NCBI GenBank assembly: GCA_021732245.1
Contig: JAKFVJ010000440.1
Span: 1 to 7,502 of the forward strand
DNA from: Candidatus Obscuribacterales bacterium
Lineage (GTDB): Bacteria > Cyanobacteriota > Vampirovibrionia > Obscuribacterales > Obscuribacteraceae
Direction: 5' to 3'
Length of the DNA stretch: 7,502 nt
The translations under genes and the position numbers were made by a program. Below the pieces are notes generated by a model, which did not search any database, was not told where the DNA came from, and saw only the letters and a program-made list of their open reading frames with translations. Below, piece by piece: positions 1 to 6,702 of this stretch; position 1 is the first letter of the stretch; each line of letters begins with the position of its first letter.

Positions 1-2
1 GT

Positions 3-974
3 CCTATCTCCCACAACTTGATTTTCGATGACGAAGAAAGCGTTATCACAAGTCTGGAGAGTAGCGTGCTAGTCTCTAACAGCAGTGGTTGTGATTGGTC
101 TAACGTCACCCTCAAAATAATGACAGGCAAACAAGCAGAAGATCCAAGACACGCTAAGGCAAACCGTTCGATAGAGGCAACCGCCTCGTTTGCAGCTGAC
201 TCCTACTCGTTGGAATCCGCCGGTGGTGGGGCCGCTGCCGAATCAGTTGGTGAAAGGAAGCTCTTTGAGTTGCCACCAGGACTTGATCTTGCCAATGGTG
301 ACAGCAATCTCATTACGCTTAACTTGGCCACAAGCATACCGGCGCTGAGAGAGTATTATTTGGACGAGGGTGTCTATAAAAATCAACCTGTCAAACAAAA
401 GGTAAGCTTCAAGAATCTTGCTTGCGACAAATCCTGTGGAATGGGCGAGCCTATAGCCGCCGGCACAATCAATTTTTATCAACGGGACAAGAGCGGCAGT
501 CTGCAGCTAATTAGCGACAGGCTGCAAATGCCTGATGCCCCTACTGGAGACACTGTCCCGCTCGAGCTTGGCGGTACGCAAGATATCAAAGCAAGCCGTA
601 GTCTTCTCAATCAGGAAGATGTATTTGTCGACAAAGACGGTAAACCTCTAAGCGCAAAATCCAAAGCCGACTTGGAGAGACAGCAAGCCTCACAAACTAA
701 CCGCAGATACATCCAACAGAATATGCGTAGAACTGAAACATTTGAAGTTTCAATCAAGAACTTTAAAGGTAAATCAGTCGAAGTCGCGGTGCTGGAGATA
801 ATAGGTGGTAATCAAAAGATACTTAAACCTTCTTCGTTTAAGCTCGATGCTTCCACTAGAGTAGCCAAAACAACCGTGAAAGTGGCTGCGCGCACGGACA
901 AAGGTGCCGGCGAGCAGAAACTGACGTATGTAATTGAGACGCTCTGGAATCAGACGCTGCAAGTTGGAGATTAG
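3..974 (+). CDS. DUF4139 domain-containing protein, C-terminal part (5' end outside window)
   Basis: The frame is open to the left edge, so this is the last 323 residues of a longer protein. The first possible start inside the window is a TTG at 18, but nothing marks it as real. The visible part reads like the C-terminal DUF4139 domain of MuiA-like proteins. Near the left edge is a strand with SGCDWSNVTLKIMTG (the usual 'G-x-D-W-x-x-V-x-L' segment). A low-complexity Ala/Gly/Ser loop follows, then a FELPPG segment, then AAGTINFYQRDKSGSLQLI, which matches the family's 'aG.v.vy..d..G...fi' strand. Next come VPLELGGTQDIKASR and a final immunoglobulin-like strand set around SIKNFKGKSVEVAVLEI. The biochemical role of the family is not established; members are often exported or envelope proteins. 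Domain assignment is by eye from the motif order. Base composition is purine-rich, like the next two genes. A hairpin follows 33 bases after the stop. Confidence 0.72.
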   Translation, partial: PISHNLIFDDEESVITSLESSVLVSNSSGCDWSNVTLKIMTGKQAEDPRHAKANRSIEATASFAADSYSLESAGGGAAAESVGERKLFELPPGLDLANGDSNLITLNLATSIPALREYYLDEGVYKNQPVKQKVSFKNLACDKSCGMGEPIAAGTINFYQRDKSGSLQLISDRLQMPDAPTGDTVPLELGGTQDIKASRSLLNQEDVFVDKDGKPLSAKSKADLERQQASQTNRRYIQQNMRRTETFEVSIKNFKGKSVEVAVLEIIGGNQKILKPSSFKLDASTRVAKTTVKVAARTDKGAGEQKLTYVIETLWNQTLQVGD

Positions 975-1007
975 ATAACAAATAAACCCATGAGCACGTA
1001 GTTCGAA

Positions 1008-1048
1008 AGAAAGAGAGGTACGCATTACGCGTACCTCTCTTTCTATTT
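1008..1048 (+). terminator. Perfect 16-bp hairpin after the DUF4139 gene, probable terminator
   Basis: The arms at 1008-1023 and 1029-1044 are perfectly complementary over 16 bases with a 5-base loop (attac). The left arm is purine-rich (AGAAAGAGAGG...). The tail after the stem (atttactcg) is only weakly T-rich, so termination may be partial. The hairpin could instead act as an RNA-stabilising 3' end, or as a 5' structure for the gene starting at 1080. It lies between the stop at 974 and the next ribosome-binding site at 1069. Confidence 0.6.
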
Positions 1049-1068
1049 ACTCGTACAAAAGCAGTTTT

Positions 1069-1073
1069 AGGAG
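1069..1073 (+). promoter_or_regulatory. Ribosome-binding site for the gene at 1080
   Basis: AGGAG sits six bases before the ATG at 1080. It is the clearest Shine-Dalgarno sequence in the left half of the window and fixes this start. Confidence 0.7.
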
Positions 1074-1079
1074 AACTAA

Positions 1080-1394
1080 ATGAAACGCAGACCCAAAGAG
1101 CTAAGCAAAATGAAAAAGCGTTTTAAGTTCTGGAAGGAACGGCGCGATAAAGATATCGAAATCGGAATAATCGTCCGCAGCAAGGAAATGACCCCCAATC
1201 GTTTCCGTAAGCTTCACCCGCAAGATTGCGGTAAGCCGCGTTGTGGTCTTTGTTCTGGACACAAGCGGTTTTCTGAGCCGTCTGTAAACGACTTGATCGC
1301 TGAGGATCGTGAACGCGATCAGTTGAAGGATGCATTGAATTGGAGAGATGAAAATGACAACGAGAAAAACACGCAAGAAAATGATTCAGAGTGA
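1080..1394 (+). CDS. Small basic Cys/His-cluster protein of unknown function (possible zinc site)
   Basis: This 104-residue protein is not confidently recognised. Three zones are visible. Residues 1-25 are strongly basic (MKRRPKELSKMKKRFKFWKERR). Residues 46-61 hold H46-x3-C50-x4-C55-x2-C58-x2-H61 (DCGKPRCGLCSGHKR), a spacing that could bind a metal such as zinc. Residues 70-104 are charged, mainly acidic, and probably partly disordered. From memory, similar 'DCG..RC..C..HK' cores occur in short hypothetical proteins of bacteria and phages, but no function is attached to them. A basic tail plus metal knuckle would fit nucleic-acid binding; that is inference only. The ATG is set by AGGAG at the right distance. 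The 3' end overlaps the next gene by 41-47 bases in another frame, so the two are probably translationally coupled. Confidence 0.72.
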   Translation: MKRRPKELSKMKKRFKFWKERRDKDIEIGIIVRSKEMTPNRFRKLHPQDCGKPRCGLCSGHKRFSEPSVNDLIAEDRERDQLKDALNWRDENDNEKNTQENDSE

Positions 1395-1884
1395 AGCGAC
1401 GAAAATATCGTCGCTGACCAATGAAGGACGAAACAACATCTATAAGGAGCAAGCAGGGCTCTTTATCACTCATCAAATCACCGGAACGTCTGAACGTGAA
1501 GGTACTAGATTTTACGACATTACAATAAGGCTCTCTGCTAATCCGAAGCGTAATAGCCTGGGAGAAGTCGTAGAGGCAAGATTTTTCCTTGGTCCCATGT
1601 TTGGTGACAGGGTGCTGAAAGTGGAAACACCTAACTTGGAATTCGTAACTAAGGCATATGGACCTATGCTCTGCACCGGTGAAGCAACATTGAAGGACGG
1701 CACAGTCATCGAGTTGGTCCCGCGATGGATTGACTTTGAGCATGGAGCTCTTTTGGAAGGCAAGTTGGCCGCTGAACAGGAACTCGCAGGCTTGAAAGAA
1801 AAGGTAGAAGGAATCAAGAAGAAAATAGCTGCCTGGAAAGAGAAAGGCGGATGCGATAAGAACTCGAAGTCAGTCGATTCCTAA
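1354..1884 (+). CDS. Possible pYEATS-like beta-sandwich protein with C-terminal coiled coil
   Basis: The frame has two ATGs, at 1348 (178 residues) and 1354 (176 residues). GGAGAG at 1342-1347 is six bases from the second and abuts the first, so 1354 is preferred. The N-terminus is basic (TTRKTRKK). The middle of the protein (about residues 50-130) looks all-beta: FYDITIRL, then VVEARFFLGPMFGDRVLKV, then LEFVTKAYGPMLCTGEATL, then DGTVIELVPRWIDFEHG. The order, with 'V.v.yfLgp.F' followed by 'F...ayGp.l..a.l..G' and a closing R-[WY]-I-D-F strand, resembles the prokaryotic YEATS-like (pYEATS) domain, but this is a by-eye match and could be wrong. The last 45 residues (EGKLAAEQELAGLKEKVEGI and onward) have heptad-like Leu/Ile/Val spacing and many Lys/Glu, which predicts a coiled coil, perhaps for oligomerisation. 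The gene begins inside the preceding one and ends just before a terminator. pYEATS domains have been discussed in predicted conflict or signalling proteins; nothing here proves such a role. Confidence 0.65.
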   Translation: MTTRKTRKKMIQSEATKISSLTNEGRNNIYKEQAGLFITHQITGTSEREGTRFYDITIRLSANPKRNSLGEVVEARFFLGPMFGDRVLKVETPNLEFVTKAYGPMLCTGEATLKDGTVIELVPRWIDFEHGALLEGKLAAEQELAGLKEKVEGIKKKIAAWKEKGGCDKNSKSVDS

Positions 1885-1905
1885 GCATGTGCGAGCACTA
1901 AAACC

Positions 1906-1945
1906 AAAGGACAGTGCAAGAAATTTGCCACTGTCCTTTTTGTTT
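1906..1945 (+). terminator. Intrinsic terminator between convergent genes
   Basis: AAAGGACAGTG at 1906-1916 pairs perfectly with CACTGTCCTTT at 1929-1939 across a 12-base loop, and a T-rich run (ttttttgttt-like, 1937-1945) follows. This is a good rho-independent terminator for the two-gene unit ending at 1884. Read on the minus strand, the same stem is followed by TTTGGTTTTAG, so it may also stop transcripts of the transglycosylase gene that ends at 2007. Apart from this hairpin, nothing else is evident in the gap 1885-2006. Confidence 0.8.
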
Positions 1946-2006
1946 CTCGTTATCTACTAGTATATGTAGCAAGATTAGTTTGGTGGCGACAAAAATTCGA
2001 AATTGG

Positions 2007-4193
2007 CTAGGAGCCTGCCTTGCTGTAGATTGCTTCGTAATTCCAGAAGCTTCCAAATACTTTGCGCACGTAGTCGCGAGTCTCTGTCATCGGAATATCT
2101 TCAACGAATACATCAAAGTCTGTTTGTTCAGAGTTACGGAATTTGTTGAAGAGAGTCTTCAGTGCGTTTGGTCCGCCGTTGTAACTTGCAACACCGCAGA
2201 GCGCATTGCCGTCAAAGCGGTGAATGACGTAGGACAAATAGTCTGTGCCGAGTTTGATGTTGTTCTGAGGTGCGTGAATATCGCTCTCTGCAGATATCGG
2301 TACACCCAAGCGTTTGGCAACGCCGTAAGCTGTTCCAGGCAGTAATTGCATTAGACCAAGGGCATGTGAACGACTTATAGCCATGTGGTTGTAGCGGGAT
2401 TCTTCACGTACAAGAGCATGGACAAGTAGTGGATCGACGTCTTTTGCTTTTGCTTCAGAAGCAATTGCTTTGGCATGGAGTAATGGATACGAAAGTAGCC
2501 ATAATCCCGAGGCTTGCGGTTTTCCGACTAAGGCTCGACTTGCTGTATTGATCGCTTCAAGCGGCAAGTTAACAGCTGACAATAACCAAGATTGTAATTT
2601 TGCATGTGCTGTTTTGGCTTGAGGAGTTGTCGGGGGCAACAAATCAATGCACTCTTGGAATTGACGCAAGTGCGACAAGACAGATATTGTAAGACCAAAG
2701 TTTTTGGCGATATCCGTATAGCTTATTAGTTGCGGCGGCTCGGGCCAGGACCACGCTTCGTTAGGATGCTTGCGTCCCGGTTGCGTGCTCCAGCCGCGAT
2801 CACGCGCACCACTGAGAGCCGCCAATCGTTGGCTTGCTCTGTAGCCGTAATAATTGGAGGCATATTGCTCGTGCGTTGCTTTGTATGCTGCAATTGCTTG
2901 TGTGTTCTGTTTGAGACGTTCATTGAGTTTGCCTATCCAAAAGGAAAGTCTCGGTGCAGACTTGGCTTGTGGATATTTAATTATAGCTGCATGAGCAGAT
3001 GCAAGCGCGGCAGCGGTTTTCCCTGCTTTTGCTTGGTGCCACATCAGCCACCAAGATGATTCCGGTGCAAAGGCTGAAGTTGGATGTGTTGCGAGGATTT
3101 GTTTGTAGTAATTGTCTGCAATTTCCGGTGTTGCTGCTCGAAGCGCCAAATTCCATTGTGCAGCATCGGCAAAGCGATCGTTTAGACCAAGCACCATTTG
3201 CCATGTGCCTATTGCTTCCTGCTTGGTTTGCATCTGACAAAGCAAAGTGGCGGCATCCGGCACATGAGTGGAGGTTGTGTGTTTCATGATGTCTGCTTTT
3301 AAAGATTCGGCAGCTTCAGCTTTGCGTCCTAGTCTATAGAGACAATTGTCCTTTTCAAACCAGCGCGCATCGGAGTCTTTCCATTCAGCCAGAGCCTTGT
3401 TCCAATTGGCTGCTTTGTAATAAACCAATCCGAATAGATCATGATCAGCATCAGTTGCCGTATAGTCAGGCAGAGCTTGCAATCTGTTGATGATCGTTAT
3501 GGCGAATTTTCCGTTGGGACTTTCTTTTAGATAGTAACGGAATAAGGCAAGCCCTTGATCGCGAGTGATTGACGAATCAATGAGCATCTCGCCCAAGTAG
3601 TATGTTGCACCTAAGGCGAATTGGGTCTGACTAAAATGCTTGTTTACATACTCGAAGGCTTCTTTGGCTTTTTGTTGCTCGCTTGCACGTAAATACGACT
3701 GAGCCAAATTGTAGTCGGCATTAGCCTGCACTTCTGCGCTGTCACTTTTTTGTTTGATGGCATCAAGTGATTTGCGAACTATGTTTTCCAGTCCCAAAGT
3801 GGCTGCACATTCGGAGATGTGCCATTGACTGCGTTGCCAGAGTCCTTCGTGATTGCTCGATTTTTCAAATAATTCAATTGCTCGTTGTTGATCTTCTTTG
3901 CTGGTACTTGTTTCAAGCAAGCGCGCCAGCACATACCCGGCTTCTTGTTTGGTTTGTTCGGGTGTGCCGTGGAAGTTGTATATCGATTCGAGTTGTTGGC
4001 GAAACTCTTCTTTGGAGAGTGTTTTTTGTTGAGCTAAGACATCAGTTAACTGCGGAGGTGTTGTTGAAGAATCAGATGACGCGGCGCAACTGGTGGAAAA
4101 AATTGCCACCATGGAAGCTGATGCCATGATTCTCTTTATTGCCAGCAATGTGCTCGGTCCAAAGTTAGATTTTGCTGGTAAAGATGCTAGCAT
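2007..4193 (-). CDS. Soluble lytic murein transglycosylase, Slt type, predicted lipoprotein
   Basis: The enzyme cleaves the MurNAc-GlcNAc bond of peptidoglycan with formation of 1,6-anhydro-MurNAc and acts in the periplasm. As annotated it has 728 residues, longer than E. coli Slt (about 645). The N-terminus has K20-R21, a hydrophobic stretch and Ser-Thr-Ser-Cys36, an imperfect lipobox, followed by a Ser/Thr/Pro linker. Residues about 55-560 are helical, TPR-like superhelix material, for example around 153-188 and a long run of Ala-rich helices. The SLT catalytic domain begins near 584. VREES places the catalytic Glu at 598, GLMQLLPGT lies at 613-621, and ASYNGGPNAL begins at 669. The C-terminus (ETRDYVRKVFGSFWNYEAIY) is the typical Slt ending. 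The long architecture and tail resemble cyanobacterial-lineage homologues. The start is uncertain: the ATG at 4193 has no Shine-Dalgarno and lies about six bases from the predicted transcription start, whereas TTG at 4148 would give MLAIKRIMASASM..., a compact lipoprotein signal. The gene stands alone, convergent with the cassette and divergent from the desulfurase. Confidence 0.93.
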   Translation of the reverse strand: MLASLPAKSNFGPSTLLAIKRIMASASMVAIFSTSCAASSDSSTTPPQLTDVLAQQKTLSKEEFRQQLESIYNFHGTPEQTKQEAGYVLARLLETSTSKEDQQRAIELFEKSSNHEGLWQRSQWHISECAATLGLENIVRKSLDAIKQKSDSAEVQANADYNLAQSYLRASEQQKAKEAFEYVNKHFSQTQFALGATYYLGEMLIDSSITRDQGLALFRYYLKESPNGKFAITIINRLQALPDYTATDADHDLFGLVYYKAANWNKALAEWKDSDARWFEKDNCLYRLGRKAEAAESLKADIMKHTTSTHVPDAATLLCQMQTKQEAIGTWQMVLGLNDRFADAAQWNLALRAATPEIADNYYKQILATHPTSAFAPESSWWLMWHQAKAGKTAAALASAHAAIIKYPQAKSAPRLSFWIGKLNERLKQNTQAIAAYKATHEQYASNYYGYRASQRLAALSGARDRGWSTQPGRKHPNEAWSWPEPPQLISYTDIAKNFGLTISVLSHLRQFQECIDLLPPTTPQAKTAHAKLQSWLLSAVNLPLEAINTASRALVGKPQASGLWLLSYPLLHAKAIASEAKAKDVDPLLVHALVREESRYNHMAISRSHALGLMQLLPGTAYGVAKRLGVPISAESDIHAPQNNIKLGTDYLSYVIHRFDGNALCGVASYNGGPNALKTLFNKFRNSEQTDFDVFVEDIPMTETRDYVRKVFGSFWNYEAIYSKAGS

Positions 4194-4205
4194 AGGGAAA
4201 TAGTA

Positions 4206-4234
4206 ATTAGAAGGTAATGTGACCGCGCTGTCAT
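4206..4234 (-). promoter_or_regulatory. Sigma-70-like promoter for the transglycosylase gene
   Basis: Read on the minus strand, ATGACA (4234-4229, five of six to TTGACA) is followed after exactly 17 bases by TCTAAT (4211-4206, five of six to TATAAT). Transcription would start near 4199, giving a leader of only about six bases if the ATG at 4193 is used, or about 51 bases if TTG at 4148 is used. The -35 box overlaps the start codon of the divergent desulfurase gene. Confidence 0.55.
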
Positions 4235-5384
4235 GAGATATTTCGACAACGCATCTACTACTTACCCGAAGCCCGAAGAAGTTTATCGGGCGCAGGACGT
4301 ATTTTTGCGTTCAGCGGCAAATCCTGGACGCGGTGCGCATCAGTTTGCGCTTAATGCCGCAAGGCAGATTTTTGATTCTAGGCTGGCGGTTTCAGAGTTT
4401 CTTGGTATACGGGATGCTTGCCGATTGGTATTTACCGGCGGTTGCACGCAATCGTTAAACATGGCGCTTAAAGGCTTATCCTGGCAGCCTGGCGATGTCG
4501 TCTTGACATCAGCGCTCGAGCACAATGCGATGATGCGCCCGCTTGAGCAGCTAAAAAAACAAGGTGTCGGTATTGTTCAACTGCCTTATGCGAAATCCAA
4601 TGTCATAGGCGCTGATGATTTGCGCAGTGCGTTGTCACAAAAGAAGATTCGACTTTGTGCAGTAAGTGCTGCAAGCAACGTGACAGGTGAGACAGTAAAT
4701 TTGGCCGATGTAGCCCAATTGTGTGCGCAATACAAAGTTCCGTTGCTGGTTGATGCCGCACAATCTGTCGGTGTCATCGAGCAAAATATCGACGATTTAG
4801 AAATTAGTATTTGGTGCGCGTCCGGACACAAAGGGCTAATGGGACCGCCTGGTGTAGGTTTGTTGTATGTCAAATCATCCGTGGAAATCGAACCTTTGAT
4901 TGCCGGCGGCACCGGCTCGCAATCGGAAAACTTCGCTATGCCTTCCGACTATCCGGATCATCTGGAGGCAGGCACGCTTCCGGGACCGGCAATTCTGGGA
5001 TTGGCCGCCGGCGTTAGGTTTTTGGCAGATAACGGCATTGCCAAAATTGCCGAACATGAAATGATGCTAGCTGCACAATTCCTTGATTGGGCTCAAACGC
5101 AACCGCATATCCATATATATGGACCAAAAACCATTGCCGGTAGGTTAGCCGTAGTCTCTTTTTCCATGGATGGTATGACGCCCGATAAAGTGGCAGATAT
5201 TTTAGATAGTCGCTACAGCATTGCCGTCCGTCCAGGCTTGCATTGTGCAGCAGCGGCGCATCGGACATTGGGCACAATTGATGCCGGTCTAGTACGGGCA
5301 AGTTTTGGTTGGTTCAATACCGTCTCTGACGTGGAATATTTTTGTCAGGCACTATCAGAAATCGCTATACTGGCTACTAGGTAG
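4233..5384 (+). CDS. Cysteine desulfurase family protein (class V aminotransferase, PLP-dependent)
   Basis: The predicted reaction is L-cysteine to L-alanine with sulfur passed to an enzyme persulfide, in the cytoplasm. Length is 383 residues, normal for the family. Visible signatures are YFDNASTTYPKPEEV at the N-terminus, the stacking His97 in ALEHNAMMRPL, D174 and Q177 in VDAAQSVGV for the pyridine nitrogen and ring oxygen, and SGHKGLMGPPGVG with Lys200 as the PLP Schiff-base residue. The C-terminal loop RPGLHCAAAAHRTLGT places the sulfur-accepting Cys338, and the end VRASFGWFNTVSDV is typical. This pattern fits the stand-alone 'cysteine desulfurase family protein' subgroup rather than housekeeping IscS or SufS. 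No iscU, sufE or other Fe-S gene is nearby, so the sulfur acceptor is unknown. The ATG at 4233 is the only in-frame start after the stop at 4215, but it has no Shine-Dalgarno at normal distance (AAGG is 18 bases upstream). It is the first gene of a likely operon. Confidence 0.88.
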   Translation: MRYFDNASTTYPKPEEVYRAQDVFLRSAANPGRGAHQFALNAARQIFDSRLAVSEFLGIRDACRLVFTGGCTQSLNMALKGLSWQPGDVVLTSALEHNAMMRPLEQLKKQGVGIVQLPYAKSNVIGADDLRSALSQKKIRLCAVSAASNVTGETVNLADVAQLCAQYKVPLLVDAAQSVGVIEQNIDDLEISIWCASGHKGLMGPPGVGLLYVKSSVEIEPLIAGGTGSQSENFAMPSDYPDHLEAGTLPGPAILGLAAGVRFLADNGIAKIAEHEMMLAAQFLDWAQTQPHIHIYGPKTIAGRLAVVSFSMDGMTPDKVADILDSRYSIAVRPGLHCAAAAHRTLGTIDAGLVRASFGWFNTVSDVEYFCQALSEIAILATR

Positions 5385-5409
5385 TGTTTGCAATATGGAA
5401 TCCCTATCC

Positions 5410-5413
5410 GGAG
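5410..5413 (+). promoter_or_regulatory. Ribosome-binding site that sets the glutamate dehydrogenase start
   Basis: GGAG lies seven bases before the ATG at 5421. The frame also contains a TTG at 5388, but that has no such site and would add eleven residues (MQYGIPIRRLS) not expected in the family. The 5421 start gives a normal-length enzyme. Confidence 0.7.
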
Positions 5414-5420
5414 ATTGTCT

Positions 5421-6677
5421 ATGAGTACCACCATTGCTCACGACGCGGTTACCACGTTTTCGTTATCGGCAATTGAACAGTTAAGTGGACTCAACAAGCT
5501 GATAGATCCGGATGTTTTGCAGGCAATAAATAAACCCAAACGGGTGATTGTTGTCGAAATTCCATTACGTCTGGATAGCGGCAAGTTCGTCACTTTTCAG
5601 GGCTATAGAGTGCAGCACAATGATGCGCGCGGTCCGTTCAAGGGTGGACTTAGATATCACCCGGATGTGGATATGCTCGAAGCGCGTACATTGGCGCATT
5701 TGATGACGTTAAAGACAGCTGTAGTAAACATTCCATTTGGCGGTGGCAAAGGCGGAATTGCCTGCGACCCTAAACAATTGAGCCCGCGTGAATTGGAAAG
5801 ATTGACGCGGAATTTTACCAATTTACTTGGTGAAAATATTGGCCCACGTATTGATATTCCTGCCCCTGACGTGAATACAAATTCGCAGGTGATGGCTTGG
5901 ATTGTTGATGAATACTCGAAAACACACGGACAGTCTTGGGGTGTTGTAACAGGCAAGCCGTTGGAAATTGGCGGTTCGCTGGGACGTGATGAGGCAACAG
6001 GGCGCGGTGTCATGTACGCGGTACGTGAGGCTGCACGTGAAAAGGGACTGGATTTAACCAAGTGCCGTGTAGTTTTTCAAGGCTTTGGCAATGTAGCGTC
6101 TTATGGCGCACGATTAATTGAACAAGAGTTGGGTGCAAAAATCATCGGCGTATCTACCTCGCAAGGAGCAATTTACAGCCCGCGCGGGTTTGACTTGCTC
6201 AGTGCTGAAGCCCATTACAGACAAAATCGCGGCTTGAAAGGTTTTGCTGAAGTGCAGTGGATGACCAACGAAGAATTACTCGAGCAAGAGTGTGACATTT
6301 TGATTCCGGCAGCGCTGGGCAATGCTATTACTCTCAAGAATGCCAAACAAATAAAAGCACAAATAGTTGTTGAAGGTGCAAATGATTGCACAGACGCTGC
6401 AGCTGATGACATTCTTGCAAAACGTGGAGTTTTTGTTGTGCCGGATATCCTAGCGAATGCCGGCGGAGTAATTGTGTCCTATTTCGAATGGGTGCAAAAC
6501 CTGAACAATCACTACTGGTCAGTGGATGAAGTGCGCACTGAATTGGAAAGAATTATGGTGGCAGCCTACAACCAGGTTTCAGCAGTGGCTAAAGAGCGGC
6601 AATTGACCATGCGTGAAGCTTCTTACATTGTGGCTATTGAGCGTGTCGCTAAAGCGATGATCTTGCGCGGTTACTAG
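5421..6677 (+). CDS. Glutamate dehydrogenase (Glu/Leu/Phe/Val dehydrogenase family)
   Basis: The enzyme interconverts glutamate with 2-oxoglutarate plus ammonium using NAD(P), in the cytoplasm. From ATG 5421 it has 418 residues, typical of bacterial and archaeal hexameric enzymes. Visible landmarks: GPFKGGLRYHP with Lys74, LKTA with Lys98, the signature NIPFGGGKGGI with catalytic Lys110, PAPDVNTN with Asp150, the substrate-side GGSLGRDEATGRG, a Rossmann motif FQGFGNVA (G221, G223, A226), and VVPDILANAGGVIVSYFEW. The C-terminus (MREASYIVAIERVAKAM) is also typical. Two places deviate from the usual text: VSTSQGAIY, where VSDS-G is common after the second Rossmann strand, and EGANDCTDAA, where EGAN-GP/MP-TT is usual. 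The first bears on NAD versus NADP choice, which I cannot settle. The gene follows the desulfurase by 36 bases and precedes the membrane-protein gene by 25, all on one strand, so co-transcription is likely. Confidence 0.95.
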   Translation: MSTTIAHDAVTTFSLSAIEQLSGLNKLIDPDVLQAINKPKRVIVVEIPLRLDSGKFVTFQGYRVQHNDARGPFKGGLRYHPDVDMLEARTLAHLMTLKTAVVNIPFGGGKGGIACDPKQLSPRELERLTRNFTNLLGENIGPRIDIPAPDVNTNSQVMAWIVDEYSKTHGQSWGVVTGKPLEIGGSLGRDEATGRGVMYAVREAAREKGLDLTKCRVVFQGFGNVASYGARLIEQELGAKIIGVSTSQGAIYSPRGFDLLSAEAHYRQNRGLKGFAEVQWMTNEELLEQECDILIPAALGNAITLKNAKQIKAQIVVEGANDCTDAAADDILAKRGVFVVPDILANAGGVIVSYFEWVQNLNNHYWSVDEVRTELERIMVAAYNQVSAVAKERQLTMREASYIVAIERVAKAMILRGY

Positions 6678-6702
6678 CCTGTACTAGGGTAATAACAATA
6701 AC

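Noticed and set aside
1123..1743. 206-residue minus-strand open frame opposite the two small genes
   Set aside because: No ribosome-binding site and no family-like motifs. The plus-strand genes here have good ribosome-binding sites and coherent protein features, so this is a shadow frame.
1950..1980. Short inverted repeat around ctactagtatatgtag as an operator or attachment site
   Set aside because: The stem is only four bases plus a six-base palindrome, expected by chance in an AT-rich gap, and no integrase or repeat partner is present.
1914..2345. 143-residue plus-strand frame opposite the transglycosylase 3' end
   Set aside because: It starts inside the terminator hairpin, is Cys-rich with random-looking composition, and lies opposite the highly conserved SLT domain.
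4139..4206. Plus-strand promoter for the desulfurase operon (TTGCCA at 4139, TGCTAGCAT at 4185)
   Set aside because: TTGCCA has no -10 at acceptable spacing, and the extended -10-like TGCTAGCAT has no -35 at 17 bases. Neither is a supportable pair.
4217..4222. ATG at 4217 as a desulfurase start
   Set aside because: It is out of frame and immediately followed by TGA; the in-frame stop at 4215 leaves only 4233.
5388..5420. TTG at 5388 as the start of glutamate dehydrogenase
   Set aside because: No ribosome-binding site. The ATG at 5421 has GGAG at seven bases and gives a family-typical length.
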